From assembly GCA_019426215.1 (NCBI GenBank), contig CM033392.1, forward strand, positions 32,408,814 through 32,472,813: a DNA stretch of 64,000 nucleotides, read 5' to 3'. The DNA is from Buddleja alternifolia. Taxonomy: Eukaryota > Streptophyta > Magnoliopsida > Lamiales > Scrophulariaceae. Shown in pieces: positions 11,721 to 23,635 of the stretch. The first letter of the stretch is position 1. Every line of letters begins with the position of its first letter. The notes under the pieces were generated by a model. The model saw only the letters and a program-made list of their open reading frames with translations. It searched no databases and was not told the origin of the DNA. The translations under genes were made by a program, and so were the position numbers.

Positions 11721-14700
11721 TGTTTTCACGGCCCAAAATTTGGTCATAAAAGACCCAACTTGAATACATAAGTCTATCGTACCTGTAGTTCTAATTCAAA
11801 ACATGGACCCAATTTTTATCAATGTATCTAAGGGTCCTAGTCCTGAAACTATCAACCGCATCATGAAGTAACTTAATATCCTAGACTAAAACTATCAATT
11901 TTTTTACCTCTTGGATTGTCTATGTCTATTCATGTTATCCTCCACGCTAGTCTCACTGCTCAACTCACCTACAGCTGGAAGGAAGGAATGAAACAAAATA
12001 CGTAAGCAAAGGCTTAGTGAGTGCCAGTGTTTGTGTGCAAGTTGCTTAAAATAGTTTTTAGACCCAAATGATAAATTAGTGGGGAAAAACAATAATAGTT
12101 TTTCTTTTGTTGATTTTCAAAGGATCATTGAAATCCTAAATAAGAAAAGCAATTTGTGATCATAGTAACAATTAAGCAATAGCTAGTATGAGACAAAGGT
12201 CTTAGTATATGCACGATGAGGTTTTGTCAAATATCATTGAAAACATGCTTGGAAAAAATTACGTTCAGAATAAAGCTGGAACAATTGGTGGCATGATATT
12301 TAAGTTTCAAAACATGCATTTTAAAAGGCATGTAGTTCAATGCAAGTATCACGTACAAGACCTGTTTAAGTAGCATGTACACGTCACGCTTAAGCAGTAG
12401 GGGGCCATGTTAGAAATACCATCACGTCCGATTATTTACCCATAGCACTTTGGGTCCCGCTGCTTCTTCCTTATCACCCCTGAACACGCGGCTTAAAAGC
12501 CATCACCTTATACCTCCCCACGCAGGCTCGCGATGCCCGATTTGGTCATATCCGGAGTATGCCACACGATAAATGACCCATGCACCCTCAGAACATTCCG
12601 TCCTAGGTGCATGGATCTGGACGTGAATAGCGGGAACTGTTTAAGACCGCAAGCCCATGTTTGACCGGCCGAACCCTGCCCTATCCATCGCCCGACCTTG
12701 GGCCCAACACAACCACGTCAGATGCAACACGTCACAAGAACACCATCACGACAAATGATCACGAAACAAGACCAATGATGGAGTAATTTCACAAAAATCA
12801 TAAAACCGATGTTTATTTCGAAACCATTCTTGTATAAATTATGCATCTGAAATAAGTATGCAATCACGTATGTCACGAATGATGCAATGAAGCATTTTAG
12901 CTCACAATGAAATATTTAATCGAACAAATAGTTTTTCAGAATTTCCTTAAAAGAATGTTTTCCTTGAATTCATTTTCATAAAACATGCCTGAAAAATTAC
13001 TTTTGCAAGATACGTGTTTGAAAACATTCATGCAGGTAATAGTTGGTGCCAAGAATTGGTGAATGTAAAATGAGTTCTGAATTTGATTCGAAAGTGTTGA
13101 ACCCCATTTTCATGTCAAGTATTCAAAGCATGTTGAAAGTACATAGATATATATATATATATATATGACGTATTCCTTCCAGTTTTGAAAGACATATATA
13201 ACTATAATTTTGAGAGGCAACTCACACTAACTTCCAAGTTATTCAGCGTCGTCCTCGAGCGGTTTACTAACACCACCTGTTAATCCAAGGATTATATTAG
13301 AAATCCTATTCTCTAACACTCGTCTTAATAATCTACTCGAAAAACCCTATGCGGTCCTATGAACTACATGAACATGCACAAAATATTATTATCCCAAACT
13401 ATGCTTAACTTCATTATATTCAAAGATTGACAGAACACTAAGAAAATAAATCTACGCGGTTTTGGCTTAAAATTTATTAAAATTCATAGAACATGATTTT
13501 ACTTTTGAGATTTTTCAGAAACACCCAAGACTTACTAAAAAAGTTCAGATAAAAGTTACAAAGGTAAACTAGATTTGTAAGTAGGTGTTTCATCCACCAA
13601 ACCCCAGCCAAGCAGAAGCTGTTTTTTACACAAGCAGGATACACTTCGAAAATTTGTATAAAATCTCCTGTTCATCAGAAAGCTCCAACATTTATAGGAC
13701 ATGCTCACAAGACACTCAAAATGGATCTGAAATATTTTGGGAGCCAAATAAAATCTGTAGATAGAAAAATTTCAGCTTATAACAAAGTATATATGTAAAT
13801 AAGTAATTCCCTGGCAGCAGTGGTTTGCCAATATTTATAAAATTCACCAAAACTCCAAATATTTCCAAACTCCACGATTTTTCTAAAAACACAACAAAGT
13901 TTATTGAAAAATATTTTGGCTTCAAATTTCATTCAATTGGATCTTAAAATACATTGTAGAACACACATGCAAAGACCGAAATTGAGCTCATTTTATTTTC
14001 ATGACAAAAGAATCATGCATGTCCTAAATACTTTTTAGAAACTTATTAAATTTGACATGCAATTACTCAATGAAGCTTGAAATACAATATTTATCCATGG
14101 GTATACAAGAATTTAGTCAGATCCTACACCTATTCACACATACAACCATAATTTCAACCCAACCTTCACACTCACCTCGTGCATGCAAGAATCTAACTAT
14201 CAAGTCAATAACCCATCAATTAAGTATGCTTAATATATCACTAGAGATGTGAGGATTTGATACCTAACACTGAGAGAGATGAACTAACCCACTTTCAATC
14301 CATAGCTTGCCAAAATTTCCCCAGCAGCATATTTTGTCACTGTGCAAAAGGGTCACGGTTGGACGACCTTTGTGACCAATTACGAACTTCTGTGTAGAAA
14401 CCAAAGCAACCGTATTCTTCCTATATCTCTTAGGAAGAAATTAAGACCAATTACACTAAATTTGGATATTGTTTGAGCCTACAAATCGGAGATCTCCCAA
14501 CACTGCGCAATCTGCGTTTTTCTTATTCTCTTAAGTTGAAGAGAGATGTCTAGGGAGGTTCCTCTGTTTTCTTCAGCAAAAACAATGAGTCAATATTCCT
14601 GATCTTAAAAGGTGAGAGAGGGCTCAATACTCAAAGAATGGGTGAGGTGTTGTTTCTTGAAAGCATCAAGGGGTTAGGTGTCCTCACTATTACCTTGCCA

Positions 14701-15046
14701 CATTTGTCATTAGAACCAAGAGCTATGCATGCTTGTTATATTCTATCCAGCCAGCGTGACTTTCAAGGAGCAGAATGAGATGGTTAATTATAAACTTGAA
14801 GCAAGTGCTTCCTCCAAAATTGCAATTTGGTCCTTGTACTTTTTTCGGTTCACAATTTCACCTTAAACTTTTATGAAAATTGCAGTTCAGTCCTCTAGAC
14901 TCGATACCCACCTTCCAATTCAGTCATAAAATCTATAATCTACTTGACATATTTGTACTAATACTAATACATATTAAATCTAGCAAATTTTTCAATAGGT
15001 TATACTACTAATCATTGCATTAGTTAAGAAAAACCCGGATGTCACA
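11721..15046 (-). mobile_element. L1 3' LTR, 3326 bp
   Basis: It runs on the minus strand from TGTGACATCCGGG (ending at 15046) to a decayed 3' tip at 11721 (TGTTTTCACGGCCC instead of TGTCACGCCCC). It is about 95% identical to the 5' LTR at 18687-21073 by eye, with many small indels. It contains a (TA)n tract at about 13148-13166 and the GC-rich conserved block at 12475-12762. Open frames inside it (for example near 13556-13925) have no recognisable motifs. Confidence 0.85.
12475..12762 (-). other. GC-rich conserved block in LARD LTR (L1 3' LTR)
   Basis: This block of about 288 bp is nearly identical (about 95% by eye) in L1 and L2, although the neighbouring LTR sequence of the two is only about 60-65% alike. 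It is much richer in G+C than its surroundings. Copies are at 19425-19715 and 36691-36978. It could be a transcription start or leader region, or a gene-conversion tract. Confidence 0.6.
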
Positions 15047-15060
15047 CTCTTCCCCCCTTA
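15047..15060 (-). promoter_or_regulatory. Polypurine tract of L1
   Basis: On the minus strand this reads TAAGGGGGGAAGAG and lies immediately next to the 3' LTR start. It is the primer site for plus-strand DNA synthesis. Confidence 0.85.
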
Positions 15061-18000
15061 AAAAGAATTTGGTCCCCAAATTCTCACATGAAAAAAAATG
15101 GTCGAGGATAGTGTCTTCACATGTACTCTTAAGTCTTCCAAGTTTATTCTAACTTGTCAAATTTTCCCATATCACCTTAATCGATGGGATACTGCTATTT
15201 CGAAGTTTGTGAGCCTTGTAGTTTTTGATTCGTATGGATTCCTCTTTTTATGTCAGGTCTTACTCTAGATGAAGCATGTGTCAATATATAACACACGTCG
15301 AGTCCGACTAATATTTACTTAATTAAGAAACTCAAGAAACATAATGTGTGCTAGCATCTTGAATATCACCATTGAAACTTCCTTATTTTAATCTTCACGA
15401 CTCCTCTTCTAGATGAAACTCTCAAAGGTCTCGATCATAAACATTTACTTTGATCGCCGTATTATGGTTGTGTACACAATTCTCCAGATAGCTCAGCGTA
15501 TTCACGTTCTTTAGATAATTATTGAATCTTGTTGATAGAGTCTCGGATCACTTCTACGTGTAGGACTCAGTAAAAATGTTTAAATACGTCAATTTTGACG
15601 TACTGGAGCTCTTTAATAAGTTCTGGAAGTCTCTGTCTTGGAACAAAGGTGTTGATATTCCTCTGCATCCTTGAAGTTGCTAGTTCTCTCTGTTTCTCAC
15701 TTTTTATCTTCCTTTCTCATTGAAGTATGTTCGTCAGGGTAATTAGAAGATCCCGATTGTTATACGATGATTGATGTGCTTGAAATTTTCTTCAGAAATC
15801 ACTACAACTCCATTTTCCATACGCTCTGGGGAAGGAAATTGAGCGTCGCTATAGCTGTCAGTCCCTTTGATAGTTGATTCACTTCAGTCTTCGACTTTCA
15901 CCCATAAAAGTTTCCATCGATATATTTGTCTCTTATGCATAGATTCGAAAGTGAGAGTACTCACTATACTAGTATCAACTACAGCTAACCATATCAATCG
16001 AAGAGTTGTCCCAACAAGATTGATGATGTGTCTTGGTATGTGAGAATACATCAGAGTAAGAGAGAAATCTCAGGAACTAAAATTAATGTGATAATTAGTT
16101 TAAACAATTGATTAGAAGATCAATTGAGGAAGTAAACAAGCGATCGATCACAATAGAATACTTTGAATAATCAAAAGAGAAGCTTAAGCAGGACAAGTTA
16201 TAAAGTCAAATGGTCGGACTTATCGCGTATTACTATAATGTGAACTTAAGAACGTTCTTGAAGGCAATTTATCATTCGGATATGTTTTAACTCAAGGGTA
16301 GTTACAACTAGTTTCAATGTAGGTAGATAAAATAAGGTAGGAACCCAATGATAATTGAAATGAAATTCTCCAAAATAGGAATTGAAGAAGTAGGGGGTTG
16401 TAAACAAAAGATTAATTAATATTGTCAATTTTAGAAATAAACAACTAAACCTGCAACTACTTCATACGGTCATAAAAGGGAGATTTAAAACAAATGGCAT
16501 CATCTCAAACCGGAGAAATGAAGATGGTTCAATTTAGGGAAGCTCCAATACAAAGAGATCAAAATATAAGCCTTGAGATTAACTAGAAGTATTACTATAC
16601 GATGAGAAATGAATCTCCTTGAATGGAGAAAATTTCATGCCAAAGAGTATTCAAGAAAGATCTGTTTAAAATGATATGGCTACAAATTCAAGATTTCACA
16701 AAAGATTATCAATTATTCGAATATTATAATAAACTTCAAACATAATCTTCGAATAAAAGATGGGATGAGCAAGTGAAATGTCTATTAAAGAGGATTAGAA
16801 GGGGACAACATTAGGAGTAGAATAAAATTTTGATTTAAGACGACGATTTATGATAAAATTGAACCGCCCTCAAAGATAATTATTGGTCAAATGTGGATAC
16901 AAACAATCTCAAATAGATAAATAATTAGATTAAATAAATCTAAAATGCGAATGAATGATTTCGGGATGGAATTGAAAACTGAGAAGGATTGCAAGAAAGG
17001 TCATTCAGTATGTGCATAAGATTAGAAATTAGCATTTCAATTAGAAATTGCACACTTATATGATGTAACAAGGATCAATTTACGGATGATTGTTGTCTCA
17101 AAATTCAAGAACTATGCTATTTACTTGGATAAGTTTGAAGACAAGAGACGAAAGAAAAGTCTCATGAAAAGCAAAGAAAAACAGATTCAAAAGATAATCA
17201 CTGTAAATGGATTAAGCAAGGGTTCATTGAGAAGAGTGATAAATGGACTCCAAAAATTGAATTGTTACAAGCTCAATGTTTAATGAGAGAATTGGTCAAA
17301 TGAGTATCAGATTAGTCGAACATCAATATATGCAGGTAAAGGAATCAGAGATATTGCTAATTGATAGAGATTTATTATGTCACAATAATTGGAATGAACA
17401 GAAACATAATTCAAAATGATGAGTCTAGAATAAGATTTGACCCCCCTTAAATTAACAAGTCAACAAGTATTGGAACTTACGAATAGAATAATAGAACATA
17501 ATGTCAAGAGATTTCCGAAGAGTGGATGGAAAAAATAATAAATAAATAAATTCCAAGGGGCGAAACTCTCAAGATGAAATGAATAGTAAGGAATTCCAAA
17601 TACGAGAGTTTCTCAAGTATGAAAGGAATTGGACTTTCAATAATGGAGTTTGCTAGATTGCCAAACATAATAAAGAAGTATGGATCCATAAATTTTGTTT
17701 CAACAGGGGCGCGAGAAGAGTTAGAGATAAGTAACTCGATATTGGTGAAGACATATCCATTGTATTCTATGAAGCAAGGAGAATCATTCCAAAAGTTCAT
17801 TCCTAACATGTTTACCTCACTATACACGAACAGTGCTAGAAAAGGATATAGTGGCATAGTAGAATGAAATGGCGCAATCCACATTCACTAGGTCAGCTTA
17901 TTCTAAATTAACATTGAAGTGGGCTTGTAGTACTATTCTACGATACGGAGCATTACTTACCATGGAAAGTCGTGCCCAAAGTCGTCTTACTTCTCTTCCT

Positions 18001-18671
18001 TGTAAAGAAACTGTCATCGCCTCAAGGCTATGACCCACCGCAATTCTTCTAGATTAGCCTTTATAACTCTAGCATAGCTTCGTAAACAAAAGGACCATCG
18101 ACAATATCAATTGTTTTACGTGATAGGAACCCATTTGGCAAGGTGCAACAAATGATTATGCTTCACCGAGTTAGAAAATGACATTTTACCCAAGAGGGTA
18201 AAGAGTGGGGAGCACGATCTAAAGCCAAGAAACTATATGAGTTCAATAAGATAAATTAATTCAATGCACTCATCGTGATAGTAACGATAACTATTGACAC
18301 CATATTACAATACTTGCTATTTGAGATTCACACTTAATCAAAAATCCGGTGTTATTTCAATCCTTGTATACATACTTACTCTATTATTTATCCAGCATAT
18401 AAGAATTATCTTCAATCAAACACAACCTATTACTTTCCAGTCATTAGGCATAACATGTCCTTCTTCAAATTACCAATTAATCCAAAGAACTCATCTTGGT
18501 TTAGTGGAAAGACATATCAAATGCATCCTTATCATTGATGTAATACGATTCTACATCACCGAACTAATATTTTATCAACATTCATCCCTCAATATCATTA
18601 GCTTGACTTAGAATCCATTACTCTCCACAGTCCGAAGATCTTATCCCGGTGTAGCTTAGGCATTAGCCCAA
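15061..18671 (-). mobile_element. L1 internal region, non-coding
   Basis: This is 3.6 kb between PPT and PBS with no frame resembling gag, protease, RT, RNase H or integrase. The longest frames (17504-17884 minus, 17619-17867 plus) are antisense to each other and are not preserved in the matching part of L2 (about 34690-34940). Much of it aligns with L2 32980-35860, so the interior is a conserved non-coding domain as expected for LARDs. Confidence 0.75.
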
Positions 18672-18683
18672 GCTCTGATACCA
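18672..18683 (-). promoter_or_regulatory. tRNA-Met(i) primer-binding site of L1
   Basis: The minus strand reads TGGTATCAGAGC, the perfect 12-base complement of the initiator-Met tRNA 3' end, three bases from the LTR end at 18687. Confidence 0.92.
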
Positions 18684-18686
18684 CTC

Positions 18687-21073
18687 TGTCACGCCCCAAA
18701 TTTGGTCATACAAGAACCAACTAGAATACATAAGTCTATCGTAGCTGTAGTTCTAATTCAAAACATGGACCCAATTTTTATCACATGTATCATAGGGTCC
18801 TATCCTGAAACTATCAACCGCATCATGAAGTAACTTAATATCCTAGACTAAAACTATCAATTTTTTTACCTCTTGGATTGTCTATGTCTATTCATGTTAT
18901 CCTCCAAACTAGTCTCACTGCTCAACTCACCTACAGCTGGAAGGAAGGAATGAAAAAATACGTAAGCAAAGGCTAGTGAGTGCCAGTGTTTGTGTGCAAG
19001 TTGCTAAAAGTAGTTTTTAGACCCAAATGATAAATTAGTGAGGGAAAACAAAATAGTTTTTTTCTTTTGTTTGATTTTCAAAGGATCATTGAAATCCTAA
19101 ATAAGAAAAGCAATTTGTGATCATAGTAACAATTAAGCAATAGCTAGTATAGACAAAGGTCTTATATATGCACGATGAGGTTTTGTCAAATATCATTGAA
19201 AACATGCTAAAAAATTCATTGATAAAGCTGGAACAATTGGTGGCACGATATTTAAGTTTCAAAACATGCATTTTAAAAGGCATGTAGTTCAATGCAAGTA
19301 TCACGTACAGACATGTTTTAAGTAACATGTACACGTCCCGCTTAAGCAGTAGGGGACCATGTTAGAATACCATCGCGTCCGATGATTTACCCATAGCACT
19401 TTGGGTCCCGCTGCTTCTTCTTATCACCCACCCCCTGAACACGCGCTTAAAAGCCAACACCTTATACCCTCCCCACGCAGGCTCGCGATGCCCGATTTGG
19501 TCATATCCAGAGTATGCCACACGATAAATGACCCATGCACCTCAGAGCACTCCGTCCTAGGTGCATGGATCTGGACGTGAATAGCGGGAACTGTTTAAGA
19601 CCGCAAGCCCATTTTGACCGACCGAACCCTGCCCTATCCATCGCCCGACCTTGGGCCCAACACAACCACGTCAGATGCAACACGTCACAAGAACACCATC
19701 ACGACAAATGATCACGAAACAGAAAATGATGGAGTAATTTCACAAAAATCATAAACCGATGTTTTTTTCGAAATCATTCTTGTATAAATTATGCATCTGA
19801 AATAATATGCAATCACGTATGTCACGAATGATGAAATGAAGCATTTTAGCTCATGATGAAATATTAATCGAACAAATAGTTTTTCAGAATTTCCTTAAAA
19901 GAATGTTTTCCTCGAATTCATTTTCACAAAACGCCTGAAAAATTACTTTTGCAAGATACGTGTTTGAAAACATTCATGCAGGTAATAGTTGGTGCCAAGA
20001 ATTGGTGAATGTAAAATGAGTTCTGAATTTGATTCGAAAGTGTTGAAACCCATTTTCATGTCAGTATTCAAAGCATGTTGAAAGTACATATATATATATA
20101 TATATATATTATATGACGTATTCCTTTCAGTTTTGAAAGACATATAACTATAATTTTGAGAGGCAACTCACACTAACTTCCAAGTTATTCAGCGTCGTCC
20201 TCGAGCGGTTTACTAACACCACCTGGTAATCCAAGGATTATATTAGAAATCCTATTCTCTAACCTTGTCTTAATAATCTACTCGAAAAAGTCTATGCAGT
20301 CCTATGAACTACATGAACATGCACAAAATATTATAATCCCAAACTATGCTTAACTTCATTATATTCAAGATTGACAAACACTAAGAAAATAAATCTGCGC
20401 GGTTTTGGCTTAAAATTTATTAAAATTCATAGAACATGATTTTACTTTTGATATTTTCAGAAACACCCAAGACTTACTGAAAAGTTCAGGTAAATGTTTC
20501 AAAGGTAAACTAGATTTGTAAGTAGGTGTTTCATCCACCAAACCCAGCCAAGCAGAAGCTGTTTTTACACAGGCAGGATACACTTCGAAAATTTGTATAA
20601 AATATCCTGTTCATCAGAAAGCTCCAACATTTATAGGACATGCTCACAAGACATCAAAATGGATCAGAAATATTTTGGAAGCCAAATAATCTGTAGATAC
20701 AAAAATTTCAGCTTATAACAAAGTATATCTGTAAATAAGTAATTCCCTGGCAGCAGTGGTTTGCCAATATTTATAAATTCACCAAACTCCAAATATTTCC
20801 AAACTCCACGATTTTTATATAAACACAACAAAGTTTATTGAAAAATAGTTTGGCTTCAAATTTCATTCAATTGGATCTTCAAATACATTGTAGAACACAC
20901 ATGCAAAGACTGAAATTGAGCTCATTTTATTTCATGACAAAACAATCATGCATGTCCTAAATACTTTTAGAAACTTATTAAATTTGACATACAATTACTC
21001 AATGAAGCTTGAAATACATTAATATCCATGGGTATACAAGAATTTAGTCAGATCCTACACCTATTCACACATA
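18687..21073 (-). mobile_element. L1 5' LTR, truncated
   Basis: It starts with an intact TGTCACGCCCC tip and follows the 3' LTR up to CTATTCACACATA at 21073, where the sequence switches to a DUF4283 pseudogene. About 0.9 kb of the LTR 5' end is lost. A (TA)n tract lies at about 20089-20112 and the GC-rich block at 19425-19715. Confidence 0.85.
19425..19715 (-). other. GC-rich conserved block (L1 5' LTR)
   Basis: This is the second copy of the block at 12475-12762. A short minus-strand frame (19501-19683) crosses it and resembles one at 36724-37047, but starts and frames differ, so it is not called a gene. Confidence 0.6.
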
Positions 21074-22466
21074 TCCATTATACTCACCATTAGGTGACGG
21101 CAAAAACATGAATACATGATCCTTAAATTTGGCATCAACATCAACAATGATACAAACTCGTGCATAATCAATCCTCTCCATGGTTGATGTGAATGCATCC
21201 GGATATAGCGGTCTACCCACCACACTTGCCACGGTACTAAGCCCTTCCGGAGTCCAAAATTCAGTTGGTAAGTTACGGAACTCAACCCAAATTGGTACCT
21301 CTTTATGATTGCGTTTTTCTAAAGTCATGCTTTTCTTCCAATGTTCAAGAAATAAAGGCTACCCTGCATACATCCACGGACCCCCCTCAATAACATTCGT
21401 CACGTATTTTTCCGATTCAAACTTAAAGAAATAAAAACCATTTGACGTAGCTTTTACCTCTATAACTCCTCTCCATATCGAATATGCATACTCCTTGATA
21501 GCCATGAAAGACAATTTCTTACCAATGAAATATCCCACAGCCGTGAACTCCTAACGTTTCATGCCTTCTTTAGCCATCTCCCACGTAGGTCGTACAAACA
21601 CGTTACCATTAATTGTTTCAGGTTTGATATATCGGAGAGTAGTTCGAGAAGATGAAGAGAATGAATTCATAAAATCAGCATTTCCATTAGTATTCACCTT
21701 AACATTACCAAAGAATATGTGGTCATTAGATGGATTGAGAGAAGGGAAAGAAATCCCTTCCAAATCTGCCAAGATTCCTTCCTTTTGTGCGAGATTTGAT
21801 GTCTCCTCAATCAAAGGAGTCTTCTTCTTTTCATGTATGAACGAAAATAATGTGTTATTTTCGTCCACCACCACCATTGATGAAGAATCACCAGCCATAT
21901 TACCATATTTACGCCCTCCGTTCAATTTTTCACGAATTAAAATGGGTGAGGGAACTATATCTGCAAATTTTGAACTGTTTTGTAGATCCGATAATGGAGA
22001 TTGATTTGTAACCATTGCAAGAGCCGATCTTGATACATCCGGAGATGGAGTTGCTCGAAATTCTTCCTCTTTATCTTCATAACCATCAACCCTTTTCACC
22101 AAATTTAAGAAATCAGGAATCTTAAAACTTTGATCAAAAGACGGAACACGTCGAGTAATAGTTTCAAAATCAGGTGAGAATCGTTGTAAGGAAGGAGAGT
22201 TTGCATGAATTGATGAAGAAGATGAAAATAAACCACACGTAGATGATGAATTCGCCATAAACCCCAGTTTCTTTCTCCGACAAGTTGTTCGATAATTGCT
22301 CAATTTGATAACTCATCTCCTTCATTCCCAAAGATAATTCCTTCATCGTACGACGGAGCTCTCCATAGGTGTGGTCGAGTTGTTCCTCCAGAATAGGAAT
22401 TCTCACTTGGCAATGTTGTGGTTTCTCTTGTGCATTGTTTGCTTGAGTGACGCGTTTTGCAACCAT
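21074..22466 (-). pseudogene. DUF4283 gag-like ORF of a non-autonomous retroelement
   Basis: The N-terminus starts at 22466 (MVAKRVTQ) with a coiled-coil-like heptad stretch (ILEEQLDHTYGELRRTM). After a frameshift near 22260 the frame runs through a Ser/Asn-rich linker containing a FADIVPSPILIREKL motif. It then shows a DUF4283 fold: VGYFIGKKLSFMAIKEYAYS, GFYFFKFES, EGGPWMYAG, VPIWVEFRNLPTEFWTPEGL, YARVCIIVDVD. In-frame stops lie near 21551 and 21362. The end is cut at the L1 boundary, so no zinc knuckle is seen. DUF4283 proteins are known as plant LINE ORF1/gag-like RNA-binding proteins. Here a tRNA PBS lies 130 bases upstream, which suggests an LTR element. No RT is nearby. Confidence 0.7.
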
Positions 22467-22597
22467 ATTTGATTCTCTGGAAGGTTCATATCCGGGAATT
22501 TTACTGCCATTTATTAGCCAGTACTGAAAAAAATAAATAGAAACAACGTAAATAATAATAAAAACTTATACTTGCAATAAAATTAAAATTAAACAAT

Positions 22598-22615
22598 TCC
22601 CTGGCAGTGGCGCCA
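22598..22615 (-). promoter_or_regulatory. Putative tRNA-Asp-type primer-binding site
   Basis: The minus strand reads TGGCGCCACTGCCAGGGA, two mismatches from the TGGCGCC...GGGGA site used by many Athila/Tat-group gypsy elements. It lies 130 bases upstream of the DUF4283 frame in the right orientation. A canonical LTR end (CA) directly before it is not obvious. Confidence 0.6.
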
Positions 22616-22723
22616 AATCAGTTAATGTTTTTATCCTTATTATATATATAATACACGCATAAGTGTGAATTTGTATGTGCGTAGTGAAAAAAATATTTGT
22701 CTTGTTCACCAAGTGTACACACA

Positions 22724-22759
<36 letters not shown>

Positions 22760-23113
22760 TATATATATTATATGGAAAGATCTAACATATTTGGAAATAT
22801 CTCTAATATATCCAGATCTTAAAGTTACAGAAAGATCTAAAATATTTGGAAAGATCTAATAGTTAATTAGTGGATCTGATTAACTAAGGAAGAAAGATTG
22901 AGAAAGTGATAGGTTATGAATTTACGTTTGATGAGCCTCATATTCATGTTATTTACATTCCTTTACGCATGATTGATGCCATATCTGCGTCTAATCATTG
23001 CAATTGAGAAAAACTTGACAGATATACAGAATTTCAGAGTACTTAGAATCCGAATTTGAAGAAATATCCTTCTACAATGTTATAGAGCTCTGTCTTGGCT
23101 TCACGTGGAAAGA
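22616..23113 (-). other. Possible 5' LTR remnant with (ACAT)n(AT)n microsatellite
   Basis: If the PBS is real, this AT-rich stretch should be the 5' LTR on the minus strand, but no second copy or TG start is visible. An ACAT repeat followed by AT repeat occupies 22719-22769. Repeated AGATCTAA motifs follow. It ends where copia RNase H sequence begins (CATTGGATCACCG). Confidence 0.4.
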
Positions 23114-23616
23114 ACATTGGATCACCGTAAAATCTATCTTGAAGTACTTGAGAAGAACTAAAGATATGAGTTTGGTCTACGACAATGGAGAACTGAAAGT
23201 GGATGGTTATACGGATTCTGATTTCTAGTCAGATATCGATGACCGAAAATCACTTCGGGGTTCATATTCACTCTAAACAATGGAGCAGTGTCTTGGAAAA
23301 GTTCCAAGCAAAGCTCAACTGCTGATTCGACCACTGAAGCTGAATATGTGGCAGCCAAAGAAGTTGTTTGGATTAAGACGTTCATGGCTGAACTTCAAGT
23401 TGTTCCTATTGTGGAGCTTCTATTGCCACTATGGTGTGACAACAATGGAACCATTGCGTAAGATAGGGAACCAAGGTCTCACAGCAATAGAGACATCGCC
23501 GTGCAGAAAATAACCTCAGCGGAAAACGTGGTTGACCCACTCACTAAGCCATTGGCGAAGGTGGTGCTAGAGAAACATCTTGAGAAGGTGGATATTAGAT
23601 ACCATAGCGATGGGCA
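23114..23616 (+). pseudogene. Copia family A pol 3' end (RNase H), broken
   Basis: This is the RNase H end of a Ty1/copia polyprotein. It shows HWITVKSILKYLRRTKD, the first catalytic-Asp region (GYTDSDF), GGAVSWKSSKQ, TTEAEYVAAKE, LLPLWCDNNGTIA, then NVVDPLTKPL and a terminal YHSDGH before the stop. The frame is disrupted: a TAG replaces the codon after SDF, part of the EYVA..EAAKEA motif is lost, and a deletion of about 50 bp removes the SKHIEKRYH segment seen at 46790-46850. A purine tract (AGTGGGAGA) follows and leads into the 3' LTR. The 5' edge is the same as in the copy at 46404. Confidence 0.85.
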
Positions 23617-23635
23617 TTGAGTGCAAGTGGGAGAT

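Larger units (their letters stand above)
11721..21073 (-). mobile_element. LARD L1: long-LTR non-coding gypsy derivative
   Basis: Read on the minus strand: 5' LTR (21073 to 18687, truncated), PBS, 3.6 kb interior, PPT, 3' LTR (15046 to 11721). LTRs above 3 kb with a gene-free interior match the LARD class. The LTR start TGTGACATCCGGG, the end GGGGCGTGACA, the Met-tRNA PBS and the purine tract after GAATTTGGGGACCAAATTC are gypsy features. It inserted into the A LTR at 11720. The right side is cut at 21073, so the target duplication cannot be tested. Mobilisation would need proteins from an autonomous relative. Confidence 0.85.

Noticed and set aside
17504..17884. 126-codon open frame in LARD L1, overlapping an antisense frame
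   Set aside because: No domain; the matching region of L2 does not keep the frame.
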